Below, piece by piece: positions 1-8,050 of a DNA stretch of 64,000 bases. Made by a program: the position numbers and the translations under genes. Origin of the DNA: Paractinoplanes brasiliensis (GTDB lineage: Bacteria; Actinomycetota; Actinomycetes; Mycobacteriales; Micromonosporaceae); assembly GCF_004362215.1 (NCBI RefSeq), contig NZ_SNWR01000001.1, forward strand, positions 5,190,001 through 5,254,000. The letters run 5' to 3'. The notes under the pieces are model-generated. The model was not told the origin of the DNA. It made no database searches and was given only the letters and a program-made list of their open reading frames with translations. Each line of letters starts with the position of its first letter. Position 1 is the stretch's first letter.

Positions 1-2
1 CG

Positions 3-1058
3 GTCGGCTACCACCCCGAGACGGGCGTACGGTCGTCCGCGTCAGTCGCCTACCTGCATCCGAACCTCGACCGCCCCAACCTGACGATCCTCACCGACCA
101 CTGGGCCTACCACCTCGACCCGGATAGCGGTATATCCGTAAAAATCGGCGGCGCCGGGTGGGATGACGGTGGCGCGGGGCAAGGGTCTGGTGGGGAGGAG
201 TGGGACGGCGGCGGTCAGCGGTTTGTTCGGATTCGGGCTCGGCATGAGTATGTGCTTTGTGCGGGGGCGATCGACACGCCGCGGTTGTTGTTGCACTCGG
301 GGATCGGGCCGGCCCAGCAGCTTGAACGGCTGGGCATCAAGGTGCGGGCCGACGTGCCGGGGGTCGGGGAGAACCTGCTCGACCATCCGGAGTCGCTGAT
401 TCTGTGGGAGGCGAGCCGGCCCATCCCGCCGATGTCGGCGATGGATTCGGATGCGGGCCTGTTCGTGCGGCGGGAAGCCGGCGCCGTGCGGCCCGATCTG
501 ATGTTTCACCTGTATCAGATTCCGTTCACGTTCAATACCGAGCGGCTCGGCTATGACGTTCCGCAGCACGGGTTCGGGATGACGCCGAACGTGCCGCGGC
601 CCCGCAGTTCGGGGCGGCTCACGCTGGCCGACGCCGACCCGGGAACCAAGCCGCTTCTTGATTTTCGCTACTTCACCGACCCCGACGGCTACGACGAGCG
701 GACCATCGTCGACGGGCTGCGGCTGGCTCGCGAGGTGGCAGCCACCGAACCCTTCGCCCGGTGGATCGCCCGTGAGATCGCGCCGGGGCCACAGCTCAGA
801 TCAGATCAAGAGCTTTCCGCGTACGGGCGGGCCGCGCATCACACCGTCTATCACCCCGCGGGCACGTGCCGGATGGGGTCGCCGTCCGACGAGATGGCGG
901 TGGTCGACCCGGAACTGCGGTTGAAAGGCGTTCCTCGCGTACGCGTCGCCGACGCCTCGGTCTTTCCGGTGATGACGTCGGTGAACCCGATGGTGGCTGT
1001 CCTGATGATCGGGGAACGGGCGGCCGACCTCATCAGCGCCGAGTTGAACCGAGGATAG
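3..1058 (+). CDS. GMC-family oxidoreductase, choline dehydrogenase-like (5' partial)
   Basis: The open frame runs in from the window edge, so the N-terminal FAD-binding region is missing. What remains is the later part of a glucose-methanol-choline flavoenzyme: HPNLDRPNLTILT, then AGAIDTPRLLLHSGIGPAQ (GMC signature 2), and near the C-terminus YHPAGTCRMG and SVNPM, which hold the expected catalytic His and Asn. The family oxidises alcohols such as choline to the aldehyde or acid with FAD. Next to a betaine transporter and three demethylation enzymes, choline to betaine aldehyde/betaine is the likely reaction, but substrate cannot be read from sequence. A Gly/Asp/Glu-rich stretch at about 135-230 (GGAGWDDGGAGQGSGGEEW) looks like an insertion before the signature. 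The ABC ATPase starts 13 bp after the stop. Confidence 0.85.
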   Translation, partial: VGYHPETGVRSSASVAYLHPNLDRPNLTILTDHWAYHLDPDSGISVKIGGAGWDDGGAGQGSGGEEWDGGGQRFVRIRARHEYVLCAGAIDTPRLLLHSGIGPAQQLERLGIKVRADVPGVGENLLDHPESLILWEASRPIPPMSAMDSDAGLFVRREAGAVRPDLMFHLYQIPFTFNTERLGYDVPQHGFGMTPNVPRPRSSGRLTLADADPGTKPLLDFRYFTDPDGYDERTIVDGLRLAREVAATEPFARWIAREIAPGPQLRSDQELSAYGRAAHHTVYHPAGTCRMGSPSDEMAVVDPELRLKGVPRVRVADASVFPVMTSVNPMVAVLMIGERAADLISAELNRG

Positions 1059-1071
1059 GGGGCCGGTGGGG

Positions 1072-2106
1072 ATGGCACCGATGATCGCGGTAACGGATCT
1101 GTGGAAGGTGTTCGGTCCCCGGGCCGACCGGATCGTCGGCACGCCCCTGGCCGACCTGCCCCGGGCCGAGTTGCGTGCCCGCACCGGCTGCCTGACCGCC
1201 GTACGGGACGTCAGCTTCGACGTGGAACCCGGTGAGGTCTTCGTCGTGATGGGCCTGTCCGGCAGCGGCAAGTCGACGCTGGTGCGGTGCCTGACCCGGC
1301 TCGTCGAACCGACCAGCGGCGACATCCGCATCGACGGCGAATCGGTGCGCGCGATGAGCCCGAAGAAGCTGCGCGAGCTGCGGCGGCGGCAGGTGGCCAT
1401 GGTGTTCCAGCACTTCGGGCTGCTGCCGCACCGGCGGGTGCTCGACAACGTGGCGTACGGGCTGGAGATCCAGGGGGTCGCGCGGGCCGAGCGGCACCGC
1501 AAGGCGTCCGAGGTGCTGGCCCTGGTCGGGCTCGACGGGCACGAGCACCAGTACCCGGATCAGCTTTCCGGTGGCATGCAGCAGCGGGTCGGCCTGGCCC
1601 GGGCGCTGGCCGCCGACCCCGAGGTGTTGCTGTTCGACGAGCCGTTCAGCGCGCTGGACCCGCTGATCCGGCGGGACATGCAGGCCGAGGTGCGCCGGTT
1701 GCACGCCGAGGTCGGCAAGACGCTCGTGTTCATCACGCACGACCTGGCCGAGGCGCTGAGCCTGGGTGACCGGATAGCGGTGCTGCGCGACGGCGAACTG
1801 GTGCAGGTGGGCACGCCTGAGGAGCTGGTCGGGGCGCCGGCCGATTCCTATGTGGCCGATTTCGTACGGGATGTGCCGCGCTCGGACGTGCTCACGCTGC
1901 GCTGGATCATGCGGGATGCCGCGCCGGGTGAACTGTGCGAGGACGAACCGCTCAGCCATCGCACGGTGATCCGCGACGCCGTGCACCGGGTGCTGCGGGC
2001 CGGACGTCCGATCCCGGTGGTGGACGGGGTGGAACGGGTGGGCGTGGTCGACGCTGATCAGTTGCTGCCGGCGTTGGTCAGCCACCACCGTCAGGTGCCG
2101 GCATGA
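1072..2106 (+). CDS. Glycine betaine/proline ABC transporter ATP-binding protein (ProV/OpuAA type)
   Basis: Cytoplasmic ATPase of an osmolyte importer, 344 aa. Visible motifs are Walker A GLSGSGKST, Q-loop VFQHFGLLPH, signature LSGGMQQRVGLARAL, Walker B LLFDEPFSALD and the switch His in FITHDLAEA. After about residue 250 a short C-terminal region (TVIRDAVHRVLRAG...PVVDGVERVGVVDADQ) resembles one CBS motif; tandem CBS domains sense ionic strength in OpuA, so gating may be weak or different here. ATG 1072 was chosen because AGGGGG lies 9 nt upstream; GTG 1066 and ATG 1081 are alternatives. The stop overlaps the permease start (ATGA at 2103), implying translational coupling. Confidence 0.9.
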   Translation: MAPMIAVTDLWKVFGPRADRIVGTPLADLPRAELRARTGCLTAVRDVSFDVEPGEVFVVMGLSGSGKSTLVRCLTRLVEPTSGDIRIDGESVRAMSPKKLRELRRRQVAMVFQHFGLLPHRRVLDNVAYGLEIQGVARAERHRKASEVLALVGLDGHEHQYPDQLSGGMQQRVGLARALAADPEVLLFDEPFSALDPLIRRDMQAEVRRLHAEVGKTLVFITHDLAEALSLGDRIAVLRDGELVQVGTPEELVGAPADSYVADFVRDVPRSDVLTLRWIMRDAAPGELCEDEPLSHRTVIRDAVHRVLRAGRPIPVVDGVERVGVVDADQLLPALVSHHRQVPA

Positions 2107-3725
2107 CGACGACCGCGCCGCCGCCGGCCGTGCAGGGGCGAGTTGTCGAACCGGTGACGGACCGTGCGCATCCGGCCCGGCGTTCGGGCTGGGTGCCGAC
2201 CCGTACGGTGGGCGCGGTCCTGGCCGTTGCGACGGTGGCCGCCTATCTGCTGTTCCGCACGGACGGGGCGGCCGACGGCGACGACGCGGCCGCGTTCCGG
2301 TTCTTCGACAGCGTGCGCGACTGGGTCGACGCGAACCGCGACAGCAGCCCGTTCTTCCTGTACGGGGTGAACTACGTGCGCCTCGGTGTCCGGTTGCTCG
2401 TCGACGGCGTGCAGGCGGTGCTGTACGGGCTCGGGTTCGCGGGGCTGGTCACGGCGGTCACCGCGATCGGTTTGGTGCTGGCCGGATGGCGTACGGGGTT
2501 GCTGGCTCTTCTCGGTTTTCTTGCGTTCGGCGTGCTCGGGTTGTGGCAGGAGAGCGTCGACACGTTGGTCCTGACGTTGTCCGCCGTGCTGCTCAGCGTG
2601 CTGATCGGGGTGCCGCTGGGGGTGCTCGCGGCCCGGGTGCGGTGGGTCGGCGCGTCGCTGCGGCCGGTGCTCGACGTCATGCAGATCATGCCGACTTTCG
2701 CGTACTTGGCCCCGATGACGCTGCTGTTCCTGATCGGCGAACCGGCCGCGGTGATCGCCACGATGATCTACGCGGTGCCCGCCACGATCCGGATCACGGC
2801 GCTGGGCATCAGCGAGGTCTCACCGACCGCGGTGGAGGCGGCGACGGCGCTCGGCTCGACCCGCCGGCAGTTGCTGACCAAGGTGCGGCTGCCGATGGCC
2901 CGGACGACGATCGTGCTCGCGGTCAACCAGACGATCATGCTGGCCCTGTCGATGGTGGTGATCACGGCGCTGATCGACGCGCCGGGGCTGGGGCAGAACA
3001 TCGTGAACGCCCTGCAACGCGTCAACGTGGGCGCAGCCTTCGACGCGGGCGTGGCGATCGTGATCCTGGCCGTCGTCCTGGACCGGATCACGACAAACGC
3101 GGCCCGGCGCACCGGAGGCGCGGGCGGGTGGCGAGGGCGCGGAATCGGCGCGGCGCAGCGTGTCCGGAATCGGTGGCGTGGGTGGGGAGTGGCTGCGGCG
3201 CGGCGTGTCGGGGATGGACGGCGTGGAGTGGATGCAGCACGGCGTGTCGGGGGTGCGGGCGGAGGACCGGGGGCCAGTGCGGTCCGCGAGCTCCGGACCC
3301 ACGGGTGGCTGCGACAGCGCCGATGGCTGTGGGCGGGCGCCGGCGCACTGATCCTTGTCGCCGTCAACGCCAAACGCACCACGATAAACGGAGATGAATC
3401 GGGTGTTTTGGGTGTGGGTGTGGCGGGGCTCGGTGGTGGCTCGGTGGCTGCGCCCGGCGACGGGGTGGCGGGGCCGAACTGGTTCGGGGTGGGCGGTGGG
3501 GAGCCCGGGTGGTTCGGTTCTTTTTCGTTTGCTGGGCCGGTCAATGACGTCGTCGGGTGGATCGAGCTGCACTGGTACGGGTTCACCGAGGGGGTCAAGA
3601 ACGGGGTCAGCGCCGGGCTGCTCGATCCGCTTGAGACGCTTCTCGTAACCACGCCGTGGTGGTTGTTCGTGCTGGTTGTGGCGGCGTTCGGCACCCTGTG
3701 GTCAGTGGGTGGCGGGCCGCTCTGA
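2103..3725 (+). CDS. Glycine betaine ABC transporter permease, first and start of second membrane domain
   Basis: 540 aa. Residues about 35-325 form one complete OpuAB/ProW-type permease domain with the ATPase-docking EAA loop EAATALGSTRRQLLTKVRLP. An Arg/Gly/Ala-rich segment follows (about 3105-3300), then a second, incomplete permease half that starts WFGSFSFAGPVNDVVGWIEL and stops abruptly after TPWWLFVLVVAAFGTLWS. The rest of that second domain is found in another frame in the next entry. Actinobacterial homologues are usually single double-domain permeases of roughly 650 aa (family knowledge), so this looks like the front part of one gene broken by a frameshift near 3715. The sequence cannot say whether that is real or an assembly error. 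Confidence 0.8.
   Translation: MTTTAPPPAVQGRVVEPVTDRAHPARRSGWVPTRTVGAVLAVATVAAYLLFRTDGAADGDDAAAFRFFDSVRDWVDANRDSSPFFLYGVNYVRLGVRLLVDGVQAVLYGLGFAGLVTAVTAIGLVLAGWRTGLLALLGFLAFGVLGLWQESVDTLVLTLSAVLLSVLIGVPLGVLAARVRWVGASLRPVLDVMQIMPTFAYLAPMTLLFLIGEPAAVIATMIYAVPATIRITALGISEVSPTAVEAATALGSTRRQLLTKVRLPMARTTIVLAVNQTIMLALSMVVITALIDAPGLGQNIVNALQRVNVGAAFDAGVAIVILAVVLDRITTNAARRTGGAGGWRGRGIGAAQRVRNRWRGWGVAAARRVGDGRRGVDAARRVGGAGGGPGASAVRELRTHGWLRQRRWLWAGAGALILVAVNAKRTTINGDESGVLGVGVAGLGGGSVAAPGDGVAGPNWFGVGGGEPGWFGSFSFAGPVNDVVGWIELHWYGFTEGVKNGVSAGLLDPLETLLVTTPWWLFVLVVAAFGTLWSVGGGPL
3150..3250 (+). repeat. Degenerate in-frame repeats inside the permease gene
   Basis: The core GCGTGTC recurs at 3158, 3203 and 3242 within a wider similar context (GCGGCGCGGCGTGTCGGG). 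The spacings of 45 and 39 bp are both multiples of three, so the frame is kept. The encoded Arg/Gly/Ala-rich segment, with repeated AARRVG-like words, lies between the two permease halves and has no place in the usual fold. Confidence 0.55.
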
Positions 3726-4354
3726 TCGCGGCCGCCGCGGCGGCGGGGATCGCTGGGCTGGGGCTCTGGCAGCACTCGATGCAGACGCTCGCAACCGTGC
3801 TGGTCGCGATCGCGCTCACGATGGTGGTCGGGGTGGCGGTCGGCGTCTTCTGCGCCCGGCATGATCGCCTGGCCACCGCCGTGCGGCCGGTGCTTGACGC
3901 TGCGCAGACCATGCCGTCGTTCGTCTACCTGTTGCCGGCGGTGGCGCTGTTCGGGGCGAGCCGGTTCACCGCGATCGTCGCCGCGGTGATTTTTGCTGTG
4001 CCCCCGGTGGTGCGGCTGGTCGAGCGGGGCGTACGGGATGTGCCGGCGACCGTTGTCGAAGCCGCCGTCTCGGCCGGGTCGACGCCCCGGCAACTGTTGT
4101 GGAAGGTGCAGCTCCCGATGGCCCGCGGCGGCCTGTTGCTCGCGGCCAACCAGGGCATCGTCATGGTGCTGGCCATGGTCGTGGTCGGCGGCCTGGTCGG
4201 TGCGGGCGCCCTCGGCTACGACGTGGTCGCCGGCTTCTCGCAGCGCGAACTGTTCGGCCAGGGCCTCGCCGCCGGTCTCGCCATCGTCCTGCTCGGCATC
4301 CTGCTTGATCGCCTGACCCAGGGTTTTCACGACTCGAAGGGACCTCGCCGATGA
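3656..4354 (+). CDS. Glycine betaine ABC transporter permease, second membrane domain (frameshifted remainder)
   Basis: From GWRAALIAAAAAAGIAGLGLWQ (about 3701) this frame encodes the main body of a second ProW/OpuAB permease domain with the EAA loop EAAVSAGSTPRQLLWKVQLP and four to five membrane spans. The residues before that point (MVVVRAGCGG...) do not resemble a permease N-terminus. The matching N-terminal part sits at the end of the preceding frame (...FGTLWS), which is what a one-base loss (or two-base gain) around 3712-3718 would give. As annotated, a GTG at 3656 could reinitiate with a 70-nt overlap. The stop overlaps the binding-protein ATG (ATGA, 4351). Confidence 0.75.
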   Translation: MVVVRAGCGGVRHPVVSGWRAALIAAAAAAGIAGLGLWQHSMQTLATVLVAIALTMVVGVAVGVFCARHDRLATAVRPVLDAAQTMPSFVYLLPAVALFGASRFTAIVAAVIFAVPPVVRLVERGVRDVPATVVEAAVSAGSTPRQLLWKVQLPMARGGLLLAANQGIVMVLAMVVVGGLVGAGALGYDVVAGFSQRELFGQGLAAGLAIVLLGILLDRLTQGFHDSKGPRR

Positions 4355-5301
4355 GAACACTCCGTACGGTCGCCACCGCGGCCCTGATAGTCAGCCTCAC
4401 CGCCTGTGGCGGCGCCACCTCGGGCGCGGGAGAGGACAAACCCGCCGCCAAGGGCACCGTGAACCTGGCGATCAACCCGTGGGTGGGGTATGAGGCGAAC
4501 GCCGCCGTCATCGCCTACCTGCTCGAGAAGGAGATGGGCTACACCGTCGAGAAGAAGGAGCTCAAGGAGGAGATCGCCTGGCAGGGCTTCGAGAGCGGCG
4601 AGGTCGACGCGATCGTGGAGAACTGGGGTCACCCGGACCTCAAGAAGACCTACATCGAGGACAAGAAGGTCGCCGTCGAGGCCGGGCCGACCGGCAACGA
4701 GGGCGTGATCGGCTGGTACGTGCCGGAGTGGATGACCCAGCAGTACCCCGACATCACCGACTACAAGAACCTCAACAAGTACGCCGGGCTGTTCAAGACC
4801 TCGGAGTCCAAGGGCAAGGGGCAGTTCCTGGCCGGCGACCCGTCCTTCGTCACCAACGACGAGGCCCTGGTCACCAACCTCAAGCTGAACTACACCGTCG
4901 TCTACTCCGGTAGCGAGGCCGCCATCATCAAGGCCGCCCAGCAGGCCACGGCGCAGAAGAAGCCGCTGCTCTTCTACTTCTACGAGCCGCAGTGGCTGTT
5001 CGCGAAGGAGAAATACGTACGGGTGAAGCTGCCCGCGTACACCGAGGGCTGCGACGCGGACCCGAAGAAGGTGGCCTGCGACTATCCCGACTACAAGCTT
5101 GACAAGATCGTCAGCAAGAAGTTCGCCGACACCGGCGGCCCCGCGTACCAGTTCGTCAAGAACTTCTCGTGGAGCAACGACGACCAGAACATCGTCTCGG
5201 ACTACCTCACCAACCAGAACATGTCGGCCGACCAGGCGGCGGAGAAGTGGGTGAACGAGCACGAGGCGACCTGGAAGCCGTGGATCCCGGCGGGCAGCTG
5301 A
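4351..5301 (+). CDS. Glycine betaine ABC transporter substrate-binding lipoprotein (OpuAC/ProX type)
   Basis: 316 aa. A short signal peptide ends in the lipobox LTACG (Cys19), so the protein is anchored outside the membrane. The body begins KGTVNLAINPWVGYEANAAV, typical of OpuAC-family proteins, and has several aromatic stretches (AWQGF, ENWGHPD, GWYVPEW) of the kind that cage quaternary ammonium groups in this family. Its stop TGA shares a base with the ATG of the dimethylglycine oxidase gene (5301), linking uptake and catabolism in one transcript. Codon use (AAG, GAC, GTC) is strongly biased, as expected for an abundant binding protein. Confidence 0.92.
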   Translation: MRTLRTVATAALIVSLTACGGATSGAGEDKPAAKGTVNLAINPWVGYEANAAVIAYLLEKEMGYTVEKKELKEEIAWQGFESGEVDAIVENWGHPDLKKTYIEDKKVAVEAGPTGNEGVIGWYVPEWMTQQYPDITDYKNLNKYAGLFKTSESKGKGQFLAGDPSFVTNDEALVTNLKLNYTVVYSGSEAAIIKAAQQATAQKKPLLFYFYEPQWLFAKEKYVRVKLPAYTEGCDADPKKVACDYPDYKLDKIVSKKFADTGGPAYQFVKNFSWSNDDQNIVSDYLTNQNMSADQAAEKWVNEHEATWKPWIPAGS

Positions 5302-8033
5302 TGGCCCCCAAGGTGGTGATCATCGGGGCCGGCGTGGTCGGCTGCGCGCTCGCCGACGAGCTGACCGCCCGCGGCTGGACCGATGTGACCGTGCTCGAGC
5401 AGGGGCCGCTCTTTGTCACGGGTGGCTCCAGCTCGCACGCGCCGGGGCTGGTCTTCCAGACGAACCCCTCACGGACCATGTCGCGCCTCGCGAAGTACAC
5501 GGTGGAGAAGCTGTCCGGGCTGGGCTGTTTCGAGCAGGTGGGCAGCCTGGAGGTGGCGACGACGCCGGAGCGGCTGGCCGAGCTGCACCGGCGGTTCGGG
5601 TTCGGGCAGTCGTGGGGGATCGGGTCGCGGGTGATCGACCCGGTGGCGTGCGCCGAACTGGTGCCGCTGCTCGACAAGGACCGGATTCTCGGCGGGCTGC
5701 ACGTGCCGACCGACGGGCTGGCCCTGGCCGTGCGCGCGTGCGAAGCCCAGGCGGCAGCGGCACAAAAGCGAGGAGCCAGATTTTTCGGAAATGTTCGAGT
5801 GGAAGAGGTGCTGGAGAGGAACGGAAGAGCGGCCGGCGTGCGAGCGCGGTTGATCACAGCCAGCGCGCGGGAGGCCGCTGCAGGAGCGGGCGCGGCCGGG
5901 GAGCGGGAGGCCCCCGCTGGGGTGAGCGTGCGGGTGGGCGCGGTCGGGGCGCGGGAGGCCGCCGCGGGGGTGGACGCGGCCGCGGCGGATGTGTGGGCGA
6001 GCGCGGGGATGCATACGGAGGAAGGGGTTTTTGAGGCTGACGTCGTGGTCAGCTGTGCCGGGTTTTGGGGGCCGCGGATCGGGGCGATGGCGAACACGAC
6101 GATTCCGCTGCTGCCGATGGCTCATCAGTTCGTGCGGACCACGCCTGTCGGGGCCGCGGACACGATGCCGATCGTGCGCCATCAGGACAGGGATCTGTAC
6201 TTCAGGGCGTACGGGGAAAGGCTGGGCATCGGTTCCTATCTGCACGAGCCGATGCCGGTGAGCCTGGACGAACTGGCCGGAGGTGAGCACCCGTCGATGC
6301 TCCCGTTCACCCCCGACACTTTTCGTGAATCTTGGGAGGCCGCCCGCGACCTTCTGCCCGCCCTCGCGAATGCCGAACGAACGGACGGCTTCAACGGCGT
6401 CTTCTCGTTCACCGCAGACGGCTTCCCGCTGCTGGGCGAGTCGCGAGCACTGCCCGGGTTCTGGACGGCCGAGGCGATCTGGGTGACCCACTCGGCCGGC
6501 GCCGCCCGCGAGGTCGCCGAGTGGCTGGTCAACGGCAGGCCCGGCGTCGACCTGCACGAGTGCGACCTCAACCGGTTCGACCCGGCCCAGCTCGCCCCGG
6601 CCTACACCCGGGAGCGGGCGATCCGCAGCTTCGTCGAGGTCTACGACATCATCCACCCGCTCGACCCACCACATATCCGAAATATCCGGACAACTCCCTT
6701 CCACGCTCGCCAGCAGGAGCTGGGAGCGGTGTTCGGCGAGTCCGCAGGCTGGGAGCGCCCACTCTGGTACGCCGCCAACGCCGCCAACGAGGGCAGCGCA
6801 GCCAGCGAGGGCAGCGCAGCCAGCGAGGGCAGCGCAGCCAGCGAGGGCAGCGCAGCCAGCGAGGGCAGCGCAGCCAGCGAGGGCAGCGCAGCCAGCGAGG
6901 GCAGCGCAGCCAGCGAGGGCAGCGCAGCCAGCGAGGGCAGCGCAGCCAGCGAGGGCAACGCCGCCAACACCGCCGGCGAGGGCGACGCCGCCTACGCCGC
7001 GCCGGAGGAAGAAACCCAGCGGGACGAGTGGTCGAGCCGCCACTGGTCCCCGATCGCCGCGACCGAGGCGAAGACGACCCGCGAGGACGTCGCGATGTAC
7101 GACATGACCCCGCTCATGCGCCTCGAGGTCCACGGCCCGGTCGCCTTCCTGCAGGGCCTGACCAGCAACAACGTCGACAAACCGGTCGGCTCCGTGACGT
7201 ACACGCTGCTGCTGGACACCGACGGCGGCATCCGCAGCGACATCACCGTGGCCCGCCTGGGCGAGCGGCGCTTCCAGGTCGGCGTGAACGGCCCGGTCGA
7301 CCTGCACTGGCTGCTCGACCACGCCCCGCCCGGCGTCCGGGTCCGCGACATCACCGGCGGCACCTGCGGGCTGGGTGTCTGGGGGCCGCGCGCCCGGGAG
7401 GTGATCGCCCCGCTGACCGACATCGACGTGTCGCCCGGCGCGTTCCGCTACTTCCAGGCCCGCGAGGGGTTCCTGGGCACGGTGCCGGTCACCATGCTGC
7501 GGCTGTCCTACGTCGGCGAGCTGGGCTGGGAGATCTACGCGCGGGCCGATCACGGGTTGCGGCTGTGGGACACGCTGCGCGCCGCCGGGGTGACTGCCGC
7601 GGGGCGGGCCGCCTTCACCAGCCTGCGGCTCGAGAAGGGCTACCGGCTGTGGGGCGCCGACATGACGAGTGAGGACAACCCGTACGAGGCCGGTCTGGGT
7701 TTTGCCGTTCGCCGTGACGCCGGTGACTTCGTCGGCAAGGACGCGCTGCCGGACGAGCCCCCGGAGCGGCTGCTCGCCTGCCTGCGCCTGCATGAGGTCG
7801 GCGCCGTGCCGATGGGCCGCGAGCCGGTGTATCACCGTGAGGATCCCGTCGGCTTCGTGACCAGCGCCGCCTTCGGGCACACGGTCGGCTTCCCGATCGC
7901 GTACGCCTGGCTCCCGGCCGCCCTGGCACAGCCGGGAACCGAGGTGGCGATCGGGTACTTCGACCGCAGGCTGGGCGCCACCGTCGCCGCCGAGCCCCTG
8001 TTCGACCCGAAGCACGAACGGTTGCGAGCGTGA
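5301..8033 (+). CDS. Dimethylglycine oxidase (FAD oxidoreductase fused to GcvT-like folate domain)
   Basis: 910 aa, longer than the roughly 830 aa of Arthrobacter DMGO. Residues 1-400 are a DAO-type FAD domain starting VVIIGAGVVG; His46 in SSSHAPGL aligns with the His that carries covalent FAD in this family. The remainder is a GcvT/GcvT_C tetrahydrofolate domain from MYDMTPLMRLEVHGP to VGELGWEIY and RLEKGYRLWG. The reaction is dimethylglycine to sarcosine, with the methyl group passed to tetrahydrofolate and H2O2 released. Two insertions stand out: a REAAAG-type Ala/Gly-rich loop (5855-6010) and nine perfect EGSAAS repeats (6789-6950) in the linker between domains. ATG 5301 is chosen because it overlaps the previous stop; an in-frame start at 5169 lies inside proX. 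Confidence 0.93.
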   Translation: MAPKVVIIGAGVVGCALADELTARGWTDVTVLEQGPLFVTGGSSSHAPGLVFQTNPSRTMSRLAKYTVEKLSGLGCFEQVGSLEVATTPERLAELHRRFGFGQSWGIGSRVIDPVACAELVPLLDKDRILGGLHVPTDGLALAVRACEAQAAAAQKRGARFFGNVRVEEVLERNGRAAGVRARLITASAREAAAGAGAAGEREAPAGVSVRVGAVGAREAAAGVDAAAADVWASAGMHTEEGVFEADVVVSCAGFWGPRIGAMANTTIPLLPMAHQFVRTTPVGAADTMPIVRHQDRDLYFRAYGERLGIGSYLHEPMPVSLDELAGGEHPSMLPFTPDTFRESWEAARDLLPALANAERTDGFNGVFSFTADGFPLLGESRALPGFWTAEAIWVTHSAGAAREVAEWLVNGRPGVDLHECDLNRFDPAQLAPAYTRERAIRSFVEVYDIIHPLDPPHIRNIRTTPFHARQQELGAVFGESAGWERPLWYAANAANEGSAASEGSAASEGSAASEGSAASEGSAASEGSAASEGSAASEGSAASEGSAASEGNAANTAGEGDAAYAAPEEETQRDEWSSRHWSPIAATEAKTTREDVAMYDMTPLMRLEVHGPVAFLQGLTSNNVDKPVGSVTYTLLLDTDGGIRSDITVARLGERRFQVGVNGPVDLHWLLDHAPPGVRVRDITGGTCGLGVWGPRAREVIAPLTDIDVSPGAFRYFQAREGFLGTVPVTMLRLSYVGELGWEIYARADHGLRLWDTLRAAGVTAAGRAAFTSLRLEKGYRLWGADMTSEDNPYEAGLGFAVRRDAGDFVGKDALPDEPPERLLACLRLHEVGAVPMGREPVYHREDPVGFVTSAAFGHTVGFPIAYAWLPAALAQPGTEVAIGYFDRRLGATVAAEPLFDPKHERLRA
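5855..6010 (+). repeat. Low-complexity REA(A/P)AG insertion in dimethylglycine oxidase
   Basis: Three degenerate copies of a REAAAG/REAPAG unit sit between LITASA and EEGVFEADVVVSCAGFW. Family members normally have a short turn there between two beta strands. The frame is intact. Confidence 0.5.
6789..6950 (+). repeat. 18-bp minisatellite, nine perfect tandem copies
   Basis: The unit GAGGGCAGCGCAGCCAGC repeats nine times without a mismatch from 6789 to 6950, followed by one diverged copy (GAGGGCAACGCCGCCAAC, 6951-6968). It encodes EGSAAS repeats in the linker between the FAD and folate domains of dimethylglycine oxidase. The perfect identity points to recent expansion by slippage. There are no spacers, so this is not a CRISPR. 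Confidence 0.97.
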
Positions 8034-8050
8034 GCACACCTGGAGGCATT

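Noticed and set aside
5169..5300. Longer N-terminus for dimethylglycine oxidase
   Set aside because: The extension lies inside proX, and ATG 5301 gives the canonical FAD-binding start with an ATGA-type overlap.
6789..6968. CRISPR-like short repeat array
   Set aside because: Repeats are contiguous 18-mers without spacers, in frame within a coding sequence.
5469..8039. 856-codon minus-strand frame with ALAGCA repeats
   Set aside because: Shadow of dimethylglycine oxidase; its repeats are just the 18-bp minisatellite read on the other strand.
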